A DNA stretch of 35,602 nt from Burkholderiales bacterium. GTDB taxonomy: Bacteria > Pseudomonadota > Gammaproteobacteria > Burkholderiales > SG8-39. A model generated the notes under the pieces. It was not told where the DNA came from and did no database searches. It saw only the letters and a program-made list of their open reading frames with translations. Both the position numbers and the translations under genes were made by a program. Below are positions 1 through 7,639 of the stretch, in pieces (within the stretch, counting starts at the first letter, position 1; every line of letters begins with the position of its first letter). The stretch is taken from NCBI GenBank assembly GCA_014860445.1, contig JACZJT010000007.1, positions 1 through 35,602 on the forward strand, given 5' to 3'.

Positions 1-131
1 CACCACAGCAAAATAAAGACACCCCGGCTTCAACACCGAAATGCCCCAGCCAATCCCCCGCACTCGCGTACAGAACATCAGCCAGGCGCCTTCGCACCAC
101 ACCCAGCACCCACACCTATCGGCTGTAAATT
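1..131 (-). other. rRNA operon leader (5' part of rrn transcript)
   Basis: This stretch lies downstream, on the minus strand, of a strong promoter and a boxA element. It has no open reading frame of interest and should be the transcribed leader of a 16S-23S-5S operon. The conserved 5' end of 16S rRNA is not inside the window, so the 16S gene is inferred to begin beyond the left edge. The assignment rests on the boxA and promoter next to it and on tyrS-rrn adjacency, which I recall from other betaproteobacteria. Confidence 0.6.
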
Positions 132-142
132 TTTAAAGAGCA
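132..142 (-). promoter_or_regulatory. boxA antitermination element of the rrn leader
   Basis: The minus strand reads TGCTCTTTAAA, matching the bacterial boxA consensus (TGCTCTTTA) that binds NusB-NusE and loads the rRNA antitermination complex. It sits about 40 bases downstream of the -10 box at 178-183, the expected place in an rRNA leader. Confidence 0.8.
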
Positions 143-177
143 AACCCGGGGCCGAGGCCGTCGGGCAAAGAGGCGGG

Positions 178-205
178 ATTATATAGCACCTGCGAAGCAG
201 GTCAA
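178..205 (-). promoter_or_regulatory. rRNA operon promoter (sigma-70)
   Basis: On the minus strand a -35 box TTGACC (200-205) is followed after 16 bases by a perfect -10 box TATAAT (178-183) and a GC-rich discriminator (CCCGCC), as is usual for stringently controlled rRNA promoters. It points leftward into boxA and the leader. No terminator separates it from the tyrS stop at 264, so tyrS transcripts may also enter the rRNA operon. Confidence 0.8.
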
Positions 206-263
206 GCGCTTTGCCGGAATATTTCGGCGGCAGCGCCGCGCGCCGCTGCTCAGACGACGCGAT

Positions 264-1469
264 TCAGACGACAGTGATGCGCGCGAACTTGCGCTTGCCC
301 ACCTGCACCACGGCAACGATGCCCTTAGAAAGCTTGATGCTGCGGTCGCTTACGCGCTCGCCGTCCAATTTCACACCGCCCTGATCGATCATGCGTATCG
401 CCTCCGATGTGCTCGCGGTCAGATGCGCCTGCTTCAGCGCCTGCGTGAGCGGCAGGCCGCCTTCTTCCGCGGCGATTTTCACTTCCGGCAGGTCGTCGGG
501 TAACGCTCCCTGGCGAAAGCGCGCTTCGAAATCGGCGAGTGCGTGCGCTGCCGCCGCCTTGTCATGGAATCGCGCCACGATCTCCTGCGCAAATGCAACC
601 TTGACGTCGCGTGGATTGCGTCCGACGGCGACCTCCTGCTTCCACTTCTCCACCGTCGCCAGCGACTCGAACGAAAGCAGTTCGATGTAGCGCCACATCA
701 GCTCGTCCGAGATCGACATCAGCTTGCCGAAAATATCCTCCGGCTTCTCGTTGATGCCGACATAGTTGCCAAGGGACTTCGACATCTTGTTGACGCCGTC
801 GAGCCCTTCGAGCAGGGGCATGGTAAGAATGCACTGCGGCGACTGACCGTAGTGCTTCTGCATCTCGCGTCCGACCAGCAGGTTGAACTTTTGGTCGGTG
901 CCGCCGAGCTCGATGTCGGCGCGCATGGCCACTGAATCGTATCCCTGCATCAACGGATAGAGAAATTCGTGAATGGCGATCGGCTGGTTCGCCTTGTAGC
1001 GTTTGCCGAAATCGTCGCGCTCCAGCATGCGGGCGACGGTGGAGGTCGCGGCGAGTTTGATCATGCCCGCGGCGCCGAGCGCGTCGCCCCACTTCGAGTT
1101 GAAGCAGATTTCCGTCTTCTCCGCATCCAGAATTTTGAAAACCTGCGCCTTGTAGGTAACCGCATTGGCCTCGATTTCTTCGCGCGTCAGCGGCGGCCGC
1201 GTCACATTCTTGCCGGTGGGATCGCCGATCAATCCGGTGAAATCGCCGATGAGAAACATGACGTGATGACCGAGTTCCTGGAACTGGCGCATCTTGTTGA
1301 TGAGCACGGTATGCCCGAGGTGCAGGTCCGGCGCCGTCGGGTCAAAGCCGGTCTTGACACGTAAGGGCTGGCCGGATTTGATCTTTTCGACCAGTTCTTC
1401 CTCGACCAGCAACTCACCGCAGCCACGCTTGATGATCTGCATGGCCGATTCAATTGCATTGCTCTTCAT
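264..1469 (-). CDS. tyrS: Tyrosine--tRNA ligase
   Basis: The enzyme charges tRNA-Tyr with tyrosine in the cytoplasm. The 401-residue product has the class I signature HLGH at residues 50-53, the KMSKS loop at 228-232, a Rossmann catalytic domain, and a C-terminal S4-type RNA-binding domain from about residue 340 (ending in [12 protein letters not shown]). Length and motifs fit the long TyrS (TyrZ-like) form common in betaproteobacteria. The ATG at 1469 is preceded only by a weak GGGG ribosome site. The gene is divergent from the M23 peptidase and points into the rRNA operon promoter less than 60 bases past its stop. No broken motifs. Confidence 0.97.
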   Translation of the reverse strand: MKSNAIESAMQIIKRGCGELLVEEELVEKIKSGQPLRVKTGFDPTAPDLHLGHTVLINKMRQFQELGHHVMFLIGDFTGLIGDPTGKNVTRPPLTREEIEANAVTYKAQVFKILDAEKTEICFNSKWGDALGAAGMIKLAATSTVARMLERDDFGKRYKANQPIAIHEFLYPLMQGYDSVAMRADIELGGTDQKFNLLVGREMQKHYGQSPQCILTMPLLEGLDGVNKMSKSLGNYVGINEKPEDIFGKLMSISDELMWRYIELLSFESLATVEKWKQEVAVGRNPRDVKVAFAQEIVARFHDKAAAAHALADFEARFRQGALPDDLPEVKIAAEEGGLPLTQALKQAHLTASTSEAIRMIDQGGVKLDGERVSDRSIKLSKGIVAVVQVGKRKFARITVV

Positions 1470-1539
1470 TGCGCCCCATATCTGGCACGGCGGAATTTCG
1501 CTGTGCTACACTTACGCCGGACCAAAAAAGCCCAACTGG

Positions 1540-2856
1540 ATGAATAATCACAAGAATCGGATTTTAACGCACTTCAGCAAGCGGCGAGAATCAAAACTCC
1601 GCCTGCGATGGATCGTCGCTCTTTGCAGCCTGCCTTTTTTTGGCATGGTCGCCGCCTTCGGTACCGCACCGGATACGGCATATACGTTCATACCCACGAG
1701 AACGGTCGTAGAGAGCCTTGATATCTCCCATTCCGGACAGTCTGTCGATACCGACCAGGTATTCTGGCGCGAAGAAAGATTCGGGCGCGGCGATACCGTT
1801 TCAGATCTGTTGGCGCGTCTGAACGTGAACGATCAGGACACGCGCACTTTCCTGACGGAAATCAAACGCGGTCGCTCGCTGCAGTTGCTGCGGCCTGGCA
1901 CCGAGGTACAGGCGCGCACAGCGGACGACGGCAGCCTGCTGGCGCTGCGCTTTATCACCCGCAAGGGCCAGTTGATCGGCTTCGACAAGCAGGGTGCGCA
2001 GTTTAAAGCACTCGAGCAACAACTCTCGCTCGAGCCGCAGCAGCAGATGAAATCGGGCGAGATCCACAGCTCACTTTTCGCTGCAGCCGATGCGATCGGC
2101 CTTTCGGACAACGTCGCAATCCAGATTGCCGATATCTTTTCCGGCGACATCGATTTTTACCGCGACCTGCGCCGTGGCGACAAATTCACCGTGATCTACG
2201 AGATGTTCGTCCACGAAGGCAGAGCGATCAAAAGCGGACGCGTGCTTGCGACCGAATTCGTCAACCAGGGAAAGAGTTACCGCGCAGTCTGGTTCGAGGA
2301 CGCCGAAGGCAAAGGCGGCTACTACACCCCCGACGGCAAGAACCTGCGCAAAGCGTTCCTGCGTTCACCGCTGGCATTTTCACGCATCAGCTCCGGCTTC
2401 GCCATGCGCTTTCATCCGATCCTGAAGCAGTGGCGCGCGCACAAGGGCGTCGACTACGCGGCACCGATCGGCACCCAGGTAAAAGCCACTGCGGACGGGA
2501 CGGTAGAATTCGCCGGCACGCAGGGCGGCTACGGCAAAGTGATTATGCTCAAGCACCAAAACCATTTTCACACCCGCTATGCTCACCTCAGCCGTTTCGC
2601 CAGCGACCTGCGAAAAGGCGCACGCGTCCATCAGGGCGACGTAATCGGATATGTCGGCCAGACCGGCTGGGCGACAGGTCCGCATCTGCATTACGAATTC
2701 CGCGTAAATGACGATGTGCGCAATCCGCTCACAATTGCATTGCCCGCTGCACTACCGATCCCCGCAGCGCAGATGGCTGCATTCGATCGCGTATCAGCGC
2801 CTCTTGCCGCAGAACTGACCCTGCTCAGGAATACAAGCCTCGCGCTGCTGGAGTAG
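1540..2856 (+). CDS. Membrane-anchored M23 family murein endopeptidase
   Basis: A probable peptidoglycan DD-endopeptidase (LytM/MepM type) that cuts cross-links during wall growth. The 438-residue product has an N-terminal membrane segment at about residues 24-42, a middle region resembling the OapA/LysM-like part of MepM relatives, and a C-terminal Peptidase_M23 domain. Zinc ligands are visible: H301 and D305 in HKGVDY and H384 in HLHYE (residues 382-386), so it should be active rather than an EnvC-like pseudo-enzyme. An upstream extension of the reading frame overlaps tyrS and is not used; I chose the ATG at 1540 because the hydrophobic anchor then lies near the N terminus. A weak promoter may sit at 1482-1512 (CTGGCA and TACACT). 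A divergent tyrS-M23 pair is, as I recall, common in this class. Confidence 0.92.
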   Translation: MNNHKNRILTHFSKRRESKLRLRWIVALCSLPFFGMVAAFGTAPDTAYTFIPTRTVVESLDISHSGQSVDTDQVFWREERFGRGDTVSDLLARLNVNDQDTRTFLTEIKRGRSLQLLRPGTEVQARTADDGSLLALRFITRKGQLIGFDKQGAQFKALEQQLSLEPQQQMKSGEIHSSLFAAADAIGLSDNVAIQIADIFSGDIDFYRDLRRGDKFTVIYEMFVHEGRAIKSGRVLATEFVNQGKSYRAVWFEDAEGKGGYYTPDGKNLRKAFLRSPLAFSRISSGFAMRFHPILKQWRAHKGVDYAAPIGTQVKATADGTVEFAGTQGGYGKVIMLKHQNHFHTRYAHLSRFASDLRKGARVHQGDVIGYVGQTGWATGPHLHYEFRVNDDVRNPLTIALPAALPIPAAQMAAFDRVSAPLAAELTLLRNTSLALLE

Positions 2857-2964
2857 CAGGAATTGAATTCGCGGCAGGCGTGAGTACCGCGCCTCCATGC
2901 CGACAACGGTCACTGTAGCGACAGCCCCTCGCATTGCCGGCGAACCCGGGCAGGATATCCGCAT

Positions 2965-2990
2965 AAAAAAAACGGGAGCCGCAGCTCCCG
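2965..2990 (-). terminator. Rho-independent terminator after erpA
   Basis: On the minus strand a perfect 7-bp stem (CGGGAGC / GCTCCCG, 4-base loop) is followed by eight T. It lies about 25 bases past the erpA stop and closes the argC-to-erpA transcription unit. In the plus direction there is no T-tract, so it should not stop the M23 transcript. Confidence 0.88.
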
Positions 2991-3012
2991 CTTGACTAGC
3001 CTGCGCAGTGTC

Positions 3013-3363
3013 TCAGGCGGAGAAGGATGAACCGCATCCGCAGGTGCTGCTCGCGTTCGGGTTCTTGATCACGAACTGTGCGCCCTCCAGTCCTTCCTGA
3101 TAGTCGATTTCGGCGCCGATCAGATACTGATAGCTCATGGCATCGATCAGCAGGGTCACACCGTTCTTTTCCATCGCGGTGTCATCCTCGTTTATGACTT
3201 CGTCGAAGGTAAATCCGTACTGAAATCCGGAGCAACCGCCGCCGCTGACGAATACCCGCAGCTTGAGTTCGTCGTTGCCCTCTTCTTCGATCAACTCCTT
3301 CACCTTGTTCGCCGCATTGTCGGTGAAGAGCAACGGTGCGGGCATCTCAGCTACTGCGTTCAT
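3013..3363 (-). CDS. erpA: Iron-sulfur cluster insertion protein ErpA
   Basis: An A-type carrier that receives Fe-S clusters from the assembly scaffold and passes them to apo-enzymes in the cytoplasm. The 116-residue HesB/IscA-fold protein keeps the three cluster cysteines, C44 ([10 protein letters not shown]) and C108/C110 (TCGCG). The N-terminal extension and the [12 protein letters not shown] segment favour ErpA over IscA. The ATG at 3363 has a good AGGAG ribosome site. It is the last gene of a minus-strand run, 41 bases after the bactofilin gene, followed by a strong terminator. Confidence 0.95.
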   Translation of the reverse strand: MNAVAEMPAPLLFTDNAANKVKELIEEEGNDELKLRVFVSGGGCSGFQYGFTFDEVINEDDTAMEKNGVTLLIDAMSYQYLIGAEIDYQEGLEGAQFVIKNPNASSTCGCGSSFSA

Positions 3364-3404
3364 GTCCTTACTCCTGAAATTAGCTCAAACAATATGCCCG
3401 CGCT

Positions 3405-3815
3405 TCAGAAGCGCGAGGCAATCTTCAATTCGACCGTCTTGCTGCTGTCGGCCACACCGGAATTGTGCACCAGCCGGCCATCCACGACCGCACCAAGGTG
3501 CATTTCCAACGTATTGTAATGCACATCCCCTTTGACACGGGAATGGGCCTGAAGTTCTAAAAACTCGGCGCAATATACCGGGCCGGTAATGCTGCCGTTC
3601 ACGACCAGATGTGAAACATGAATCTCGCCGTCGATGCGCGCCTGCTCGCTCAGCACCAGCGTGCTGGGCTGGTCGCCGGCCGCGGTGACGTTGCCCTTGA
3701 TCTCGCCATCGACACGCAGTCCGCCCGTAAAGCTTATGTTTCCCTCGATCACGGTACCCGCGCCGATCAGGCTGTCTATGCGATTTTGCGGTTTGTTCGA
3801 TTTTTTGCGGAACAT
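3405..3815 (-). CDS. Bactofilin (polymer-forming cytoskeletal protein)
   Basis: Bactofilins form nucleotide-free beta-helical filaments in the cytoplasm, often on the inner membrane, where they place wall enzymes and shape the cell. The 136-residue product has the short basic N terminus (MFRKKSNKPQ), the conserved start of the core (DSLIGAGTVIEGNISF) and the repeating G-x-I/V pattern expected of the right-handed beta-helix (DUF583). The ATG at 3815 has a strong AGGGGG site. It lies 96 bases after the DUF6776 gene in the same direction; DUF6776-bactofilin-erpA order recurs in betaproteobacteria. A link to the M23 peptidase next door would be inference only. Confidence 0.93.
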   Translation of the reverse strand: MFRKKSNKPQNRIDSLIGAGTVIEGNISFTGGLRVDGEIKGNVTAAGDQPSTLVLSEQARIDGEIHVSHLVVNGSITGPVYCAEFLELQAHSRVKGDVHYNTLEMHLGAVVDGRLVHNSGVADSSKTVELKIASRF

Positions 3816-3911
3816 GCGCTACCCCCTAAAATTCTGATCCGGCGCGAGGCAAACTCCTACGCGTTCTCCGAAACCGGATGCTACCACTTGGCCACGGCGA
3901 CAATATCACCA

Positions 3912-4658
3912 TCACGACAGATTGAAGCTCTGCGCGGCACGCACCTGGGTGGATCCGGATTCGAAAATCCGCACCCGCACCATCTTGACCTTCGCGCCTG
4001 ACGCCACGCGGAACGTGCCCTCGATCCGCTGGAAGTATTTGAAACTGATCTTATATTCCTGGGCAGCCCCTTCCTCGGGTAGCGTGATAATAGCATCTTT
4101 GCCGTCGTCCTGCAGCGTGACCAGCAACTGCAGATTGCCCTGGAATGGCTTGTCACGGCGTCCACCCTGCAGCAGAAGCAGACGATAGCGAAACTCCCCC
4201 GGCAGCGCCCCCGGATCGACGCGGAAGCGATTGATCAACAGCGTATTGTCGCGATGTTCGCCCGGAATCAGGTTCTCGAAAAACGCCAGATCCTCCTTCA
4301 GCCGCGCATTCTCTTCTTCGAGCGCCTTGACCTGCCTCCCCAATTGAGTCTGCGCGGTTCGCTCGATTTGCAGCTTGCTGTCGCTCGCGTGTACGCTGGC
4401 GCGCAGCACCGCGGCTTCCTCGCTTAGTTTGGTGACACTCGCCCGCAGCGTCGACAGTTCCTGGTCGGCTTCGGTGCGGTCGTAGCCCGCAAAACGCCGC
4501 CCGGCATCGTAGATCCAAGCCGCCATCGCGAAGGAACAGGACAATACGACGACCAGTCCGAGCATGCGCCAGTACCAGGCGACATGCGTCTGCACCGTCA
4601 TGCGCGGCGCCGAGATGCCGAATCGCCGGCGGACCTTTTTCAGCAGATTCAGCGGCAT
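3912..4658 (-). CDS. DUF6776 family membrane protein with coiled coil
   Basis: Function unknown. The 248-residue product has a short basic cytoplasmic N terminus, one membrane helix at about residues 32-50, a heptad-rich segment at about 62-127 likely to form a coiled coil, and a beta-rich C-terminal domain of about 110 residues facing the periplasm. This layout, and the position between argC and a bactofilin gene, match the family annotated DUF6776 in betaproteobacteria. Its start lies 8 bases beyond the argC stop, so the two are co-transcribed. A role tying the inner membrane to bactofilin filaments or to the wall is possible but unproven. Confidence 0.8.
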   Translation of the reverse strand: MPLNLLKKVRRRFGISAPRMTVQTHVAWYWRMLGLVVVLSCSFAMAAWIYDAGRRFAGYDRTEADQELSTLRASVTKLSEEAAVLRASVHASDSKLQIERTAQTQLGRQVKALEEENARLKEDLAFFENLIPGEHRDNTLLINRFRVDPGALPGEFRYRLLLLQGGRRDKPFQGNLQLLVTLQDDGKDAIITLPEEGAAQEYKISFKYFQRIEGTFRVASGAKVKMVRVRIFESGSTQVRAAQSFNLS

Positions 4659-4666
4659 CGAGAGCG

Positions 4667-5695
4667 CTACGGAAGCACCGGCACGTGGCCCAAGCCCAGA
4701 GACTCTTCCAGACCGAACATGAGGTTCATGTTCTGAACCGCCTGGCCAGACGCGCCTTTCACCAGATTATCGATGACCGAGAGCACGACCAGCGTGTCTC
4801 CGCCCTGGGGCCGGTGCACGGCGATTCGGCAGGTGTTGGCGGCGCGCACCGACCTCGTGTCGGGATGACTGCCCGGCGGCATGACATCGACGAAGGGCTC
4901 GCGCGCATAACGCTCCTCGTACAACTTCTGAAAATCGCATTCGCGCGTGATGCGCGCATAGAGTGTGGCGTGGATGCCGCGTATCATCGGTGTCAGATGC
5001 GGCACAAACGTCAGGCCGATCTCGCTGCCGATGATTTGCGCCAGGCTCTGAACGATTTCCTGTCCATGACGATGCCCGGGCACGCCGTAGGCCTTGAAAT
5101 TGTCCGAGGCCTCGGAGTACAGAATATGCGTCTCCGCTTTTCGTCCTGCGCCGCTCACACCCGATTTTGCGTCCGCGATCAGGTGCGCGGCGTCGATCGC
5201 GCGCGCCTCGAGTAAAGGCAGAAAGCCGAGTTGCACCGCGGTCGGATAGCAGCCGGGATTGGCGACAATGCGCGCCTTGCGAATTTGCTCCCGGTTGACT
5301 TCCGGCAAGCCGTAGACCGCCTCCGGTATGAGTTCCGGACATGCGTGCTTGACCTTGTACCACTTTTCCCATTCCGCCACGTTCTGAATGCGAAAATCCG
5401 CGGAGATGTCAACGAGCCGCACACCGGCATCGACCAGCCTTCTGGCGTCGTTCATGGCGACGCCATGCGGTGTGGCGAAGAACACGAGGTCGCATTGGTC
5501 CAACGCCGACTCCGCGGGATCCGAAAACGCGAGGTCGACGTGGCCGCGCAAGCTCGGAAACAACTCGCTCACCGCCATCCCCGCTTCTTTTCGCGACGTG
5601 ATCGCACGCAGTTCAGCCTGCGGATGCTGCGCCAGTATCCGCAGCAGCTCGACGCCCGTATATCCGGTGCCTCCAACCACGCCTATTTTGATCAT
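4667..5695 (-). CDS. argC: N-acetyl-gamma-glutamyl-phosphate reductase
   Basis: Catalyses the NADPH-dependent reduction of N-acetylglutamyl phosphate in arginine biosynthesis. The product starts with the dinucleotide-binding loop VGGTGYTG and has the active-site cysteine C149 in VANPGCYPT, as expected for ArgC. I chose the ATG at 5695 (342 residues) because GGAG lies 6 bases upstream and the protein then begins MIKIGVVGG; an in-frame ATG at 5707 would add four residues but has a poor ribosome site. It is separated from rpsI by a terminator hairpin, so it probably needs its own promoter between 5700 and 5750 or relies on read-through. Confidence 0.95.
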   Translation of the reverse strand: MIKIGVVGGTGYTGVELLRILAQHPQAELRAITSRKEAGMAVSELFPSLRGHVDLAFSDPAESALDQCDLVFFATPHGVAMNDARRLVDAGVRLVDISADFRIQNVAEWEKWYKVKHACPELIPEAVYGLPEVNREQIRKARIVANPGCYPTAVQLGFLPLLEARAIDAAHLIADAKSGVSGAGRKAETHILYSEASDNFKAYGVPGHRHGQEIVQSLAQIIGSEIGLTFVPHLTPMIRGIHATLYARITRECDFQKLYEERYAREPFVDVMPPGSHPDTRSVRAANTCRIAVHRPQGGDTLVVLSVIDNLVKGASGQAVQNMNLMFGLEESLGLGHVPVLP

Positions 5696-5749
5696 TTCCA
5701 GCTCCATAGCCTGTGCAGAACGAGTCTAACAGTCGATGAATGTGTCCGC

Positions 5750-5783
5750 AAAAAACAAAAGCCGCCTCGAAGGGCGGCTTTTT
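5750..5783 (-). terminator. Terminator after rpsI (bidirectional shape)
   Basis: A 9-bp stem AAAGCCGCC / GGCGGCTTT (5758-5766 with 5773-5781) has a 6-base loop and T-rich flanks on both strands. On the minus strand it follows rpsI by about 20 bases, with TTTTGTTTTTT downstream, so it ends the rplM-rpsI transcript. Some read-through would feed argC. Confidence 0.8.
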
Positions 5784-5803
5784 GGTGGTTCCAGGGGCAG
5801 GGA

Positions 5804-6199
5804 TTACCGCTTGGAGAACTGCTTTGCACGCCGCGCCTTGTGCAAGCCCACTTTTTTGCGCTCGACTTCGCGCGCATCTCGCGTCACCAATCCGGCCTTG
5901 GACAAGGCGGGCTTGAGCGCGGGATCGTATTCGATCAGCGCACGAGTGAGGCCGTGGCGCACAGCGCCTGCCTGCCCCGATTCACCGCCACCGTCCACGT
6001 TGACCTTGATATCGAAAGTCTGCAGATGATCGGTCAGCACCAGCGGCTGACGCACCACCATGCGGCCGGTTTCGCGCGCAAAGTATTCGTCCAGCGCCTT
6101 GTCGTTGACGATGAACTTGCCTTTGCCAGGCTTGATGAACACGCGCGCCACCGAAGTCTTGCGGCGTCCCGTGCCGTAGTTGTAACTTGTCTCAGCCAT
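5804..6199 (-). CDS. rpsI: 30S ribosomal protein S9
   Basis: A small-subunit protein whose C-terminal tail reaches the P-site tRNA. The 131-residue product has the typical [13 protein letters not shown] start and the basic tail ending KQFSKR. It begins 3 bases after the rplM stop, with a GGAG ribosome site inside the end of rplM, as in the conserved rplM-rpsI operon. Confidence 0.98.
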   Translation of the reverse strand: MAETSYNYGTGRRKTSVARVFIKPGKGKFIVNDKALDEYFARETGRMVVRQPLVLTDHLQTFDIKVNVDGGGESGQAGAVRHGLTRALIEYDPALKPALSKAGLVTRDAREVERKKVGLHKARRAKQFSKR

Positions 6200-6202
6200 C
6201 GT

Positions 6203-6631
6203 TTAAATCTCCAGCGCTTTGGGTTGCTGTGCAAGGTGCGGATGCTCGCCATCGGCGTACACCTTGAGTTTTTTGAACATGGCATAGCCTAGCGGGCCCT
6301 TGGGCAACATGCCTTTTACCGCCTTTTCCAGCGCGCGTCCGGGAAAGCGCGCCTGCATCTTCCCGAAACTGGTCTGCGAAATGCCGCCGGGATAGCCGCT
6401 GTGGCGATAGTAGATTTTGTCCGAGTCCTTTGCCCCCGTAACACGCAGCTTGGCCGCATTTACGACGACGATGAAATCGCCGGTATCCACGTGCGGCGTA
6501 TAGATGACCTTGTGCTTGCCGCGAAGGCGCCGTGCAACTTCGGTGGCGACGCGTCCGAGCACCTTGTCGGCGGCATCGATCACGAACCAGTCGCGCTTGA
6601 CTTCATGCGGCTTGGCGGAAAATGTTTTCAT
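6203..6631 (-). CDS. rplM: 50S ribosomal protein L13
   Basis: An early-assembling large-subunit protein. The 142-residue product begins [20 protein letters not shown] and contains the [11 protein letters not shown] and GYPGG-type segments of bacterial L13, at normal length. It is the first gene of rplM-rpsI and has its own promoter at 6663-6691, giving a leader of only about 25 bases. No purine-rich ribosome site is evident just before the ATG (the sequence there is CCAATTTTCCCC), which is odd for so highly expressed a gene. Confidence 0.98.
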   Translation of the reverse strand: MKTFSAKPHEVKRDWFVIDAADKVLGRVATEVARRLRGKHKVIYTPHVDTGDFIVVVNAAKLRVTGAKDSDKIYYRHSGYPGGISQTSFGKMQARFPGRALEKAVKGMLPKGPLGYAMFKKLKVYADGEHPHLAQQPKALEI

Positions 6632-6662
6632 GGGGAAAATTGGCTTTACGGAAAAGGGTGCG

Positions 6663-6691
6663 ATTGTATGTCAGCGAGGCTCTCAAGTCAA
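6663..6691 (-). promoter_or_regulatory. rplM-rpsI promoter
   Basis: On the minus strand TTGACT (6686-6691) and TACAAT (6663-6668) are spaced by 17 bases, a strong sigma-70 match. It lies downstream of the terminator at 6724-6754, so the ribosomal protein operon is transcribed separately from the small RNA unit before it. Confidence 0.8.
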
Positions 6692-6723
6692 ACCAACACC
6701 GTGCTTGGTGGTTGGGCCCAGGC

Positions 6724-6754
6724 AAAAAAAAGCGCAACTCCGTGGAGTTGCGCT
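6724..6754 (-). terminator. Strong terminator of the small RNA unit
   Basis: A perfect 10-bp stem (AGCGCAACTC / GAGTTGCGCT, 4-base loop) is followed on the minus strand by eight T. No protein gene lies upstream on this strand within 400 bases, so the terminator belongs to a short non-coding transcript. Confidence 0.88.
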
Positions 6755-6832
6755 GAACCCACCAAAAGGAGGAGGGTGGAGGAGACAAGCTTCAGAACTG
6801 AATCGACTGCGTTCCATCAATGCTCAAGCTTG
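6724..6832 (-). ncRNA. Candidate small RNA with anti-Shine-Dalgarno stretch
   Basis: A complete small transcription unit is visible: a promoter at 6838-6867, a predicted start near 6831, and a strong terminator ending near 6724, giving about 108 nt. The RNA would have a 5' hairpin (AAGCTT near its start pairing with AAGCTT at 6787-6792), then an unpaired segment CTCCTCCACCCTCCTCC (6768-6784), then the terminator hairpin. The middle segment is complementary to Shine-Dalgarno sequences twice over. No reading frame longer than 10 codons fits it. I recall a family called betaproteobacteria toxic small RNA, with an exposed anti-SD motif, and this is a plausible member; I could not test that. Alternatives are a trans-acting regulator of G-rich ribosome sites, or a leader fragment. 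Confidence 0.65.
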
Positions 6833-6837
6833 AGTGG

Positions 6838-6867
6838 ACTATACAACATGCTGTTGCTGCGGCGCAA
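6838..6867 (-). promoter_or_regulatory. Promoter of the candidate small RNA
   Basis: On the minus strand TTGCGC (6862-6867) is followed after 18 bases by TATAGT (6838-6843), 4 of 6 and 5 of 6 matches to consensus. The predicted start falls just before the 5' hairpin of the candidate RNA. Confidence 0.55.
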
Positions 6868-6934
6868 GAATTTTCCAGCAGAAGTTTGTGGGTTATTTCC
6901 GCATTGCAATCATGAGATTCTCTGGATCCTATCT

Positions 6935-7017
6935 TTTTGAATTTAACGATAATTATAAAATAGTATAACCTTTATTCGTTGCAGAAATAACATTGATAAA
7001 CCATCGGTTAAAATTTC
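6935..7017. other. AT-rich intergenic segment
   Basis: An abruptly AT-rich block of about 80 bases (including AATTATAAAATAGTATAACC) lies between the small RNA unit and osmC. It has several -10-like sequences on both strands but no well-spaced -35/-10 pair I would trust and no gene. It could act as an upstream activating element or protein-binding DNA for the divergent units. The rest of 6868-7054 shows nothing recognisable. Confidence 0.4.
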
Positions 7018-7054
7018 GCTCGGCCTGGGATGCTGCAACGCCGCAAACACGTCT

Positions 7055-7083
7055 TTGGGTCGCGGGAACGCACGGGCTACAAT
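7055..7083 (+). promoter_or_regulatory. Probable osmC promoter
   Basis: TTGGGT (7055-7060) and TACAAT (7078-7083) are spaced by 17 bases. The -10 matches 5 of 6 but the -35 only 3 of 6. Transcription from near 7090 would give a leader of about 100 nt, all of which is hairpin-rich. Confidence 0.45.
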
Positions 7084-7093
7084 GCGCGCTCAT

Positions 7094-7186
7094 CCGCCGA
7101 CTGGCGGTCGCACAATTTTTGCGATCACCACCGCGCCGTTGACGACTGGGGGTGCAGCCCCTACTTCTGTAACGATATCTAGGGGC
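7094..7186 (+). promoter_or_regulatory. Structured osmC leader with alternative hairpins
   Basis: Two simple hairpins come first: CCGCC/GGCGG (7094-7107) and TCGCA/TGCGA (7108-7124). Then GGGG at 7148-7151 can pair with CCCC at 7158-7161. The same C-run sits in GCCCCTA (7157-7163), which is a perfect complement of TAGGGGC (7180-7186), the ribosome site of the gene. The two pairings exclude each other, so the leader could switch translation on and off. No known riboswitch class is recognised. Confidence 0.4.
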
Positions 7187-7190
7187 ATGG

Positions 7191-7610
7191 ATGATGGAAT
7201 GCAAAGTCAAATGGATAGACGGGGTGAGCTTCGTCGCGGAAACCGAAAGCGGGCACGCGCTGGTCATGGACGGCGCGCCCGAGGGTGGAGGGCGAAATCT
7301 GGGTCCGCGGCCGATGGAAATGGTATTGCTCGGCACCGGCGGCTGCAGCGCCTACGACGTGGTTGTCATTCTGAAGAAAAGCGGGCAGGAGATCAGCGAC
7401 TGCAGCGTGGAATTAAAAGCCGAACGCGCCGAAACCGACCCCAAGATATTCACCCGCATCCACATGCATTTCGTGCTGCGAGGGCGAAATCTAAAAACTT
7501 CGATGGTGGAATCCGCGATCAAGCTCTCGCACCAGAAATACTGCTCGGCTTCGATCATGCTGGGGAAATCCGCGCAGATTACGCACGACTACGAGATCGT
7601 CGCAGAGTAA
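7191..7610 (+). CDS. OsmC family peroxiredoxin-like protein
   Basis: A small cytoplasmic protein of the OsmC/Ohr fold, whose members reduce organic hydroperoxides or handle sulfur species. The 139-residue product keeps the two redox cysteines, C52 in GTGGCSAYDV and C118 in KYCSAS, and begins with the family strand MECKVKWIDG. The spacing and GGRNLGPRPMEMVL segment resemble the YhfA/OsmC branch more than Ohr, so the substrate is open. Two ATG codons at 7191 and 7194 are both served by AGGGG at 7181-7185. It is convergent with coq7, only 29 bases apart and with no visible terminator between. Confidence 0.88.
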   Translation: MMECKVKWIDGVSFVAETESGHALVMDGAPEGGGRNLGPRPMEMVLLGTGGCSAYDVVVILKKSGQEISDCSVELKAERAETDPKIFTRIHMHFVLRGRNLKTSMVESAIKLSHQKYCSASIMLGKSAQITHDYEIVAE

Positions 7611-7639
7611 GCGGCCGCTGTTCAGAAGCCAGCCTCGAT

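Noticed and set aside
3816-3890. A tRNA-like stretch on the minus strand (GGCCAAGTGGTAGCATCCGG followed by GGAGTTTGCCTC)
   Set aside because: It resembles D-arm and T-arm pieces but no acceptor stem pairs and the T loop lacks TTCRA; probably chance.
5231-6292. Long plus-strand open frame across argC and rpsI
   Set aside because: Antisense to well-conserved genes in GC-rich DNA; no family features.
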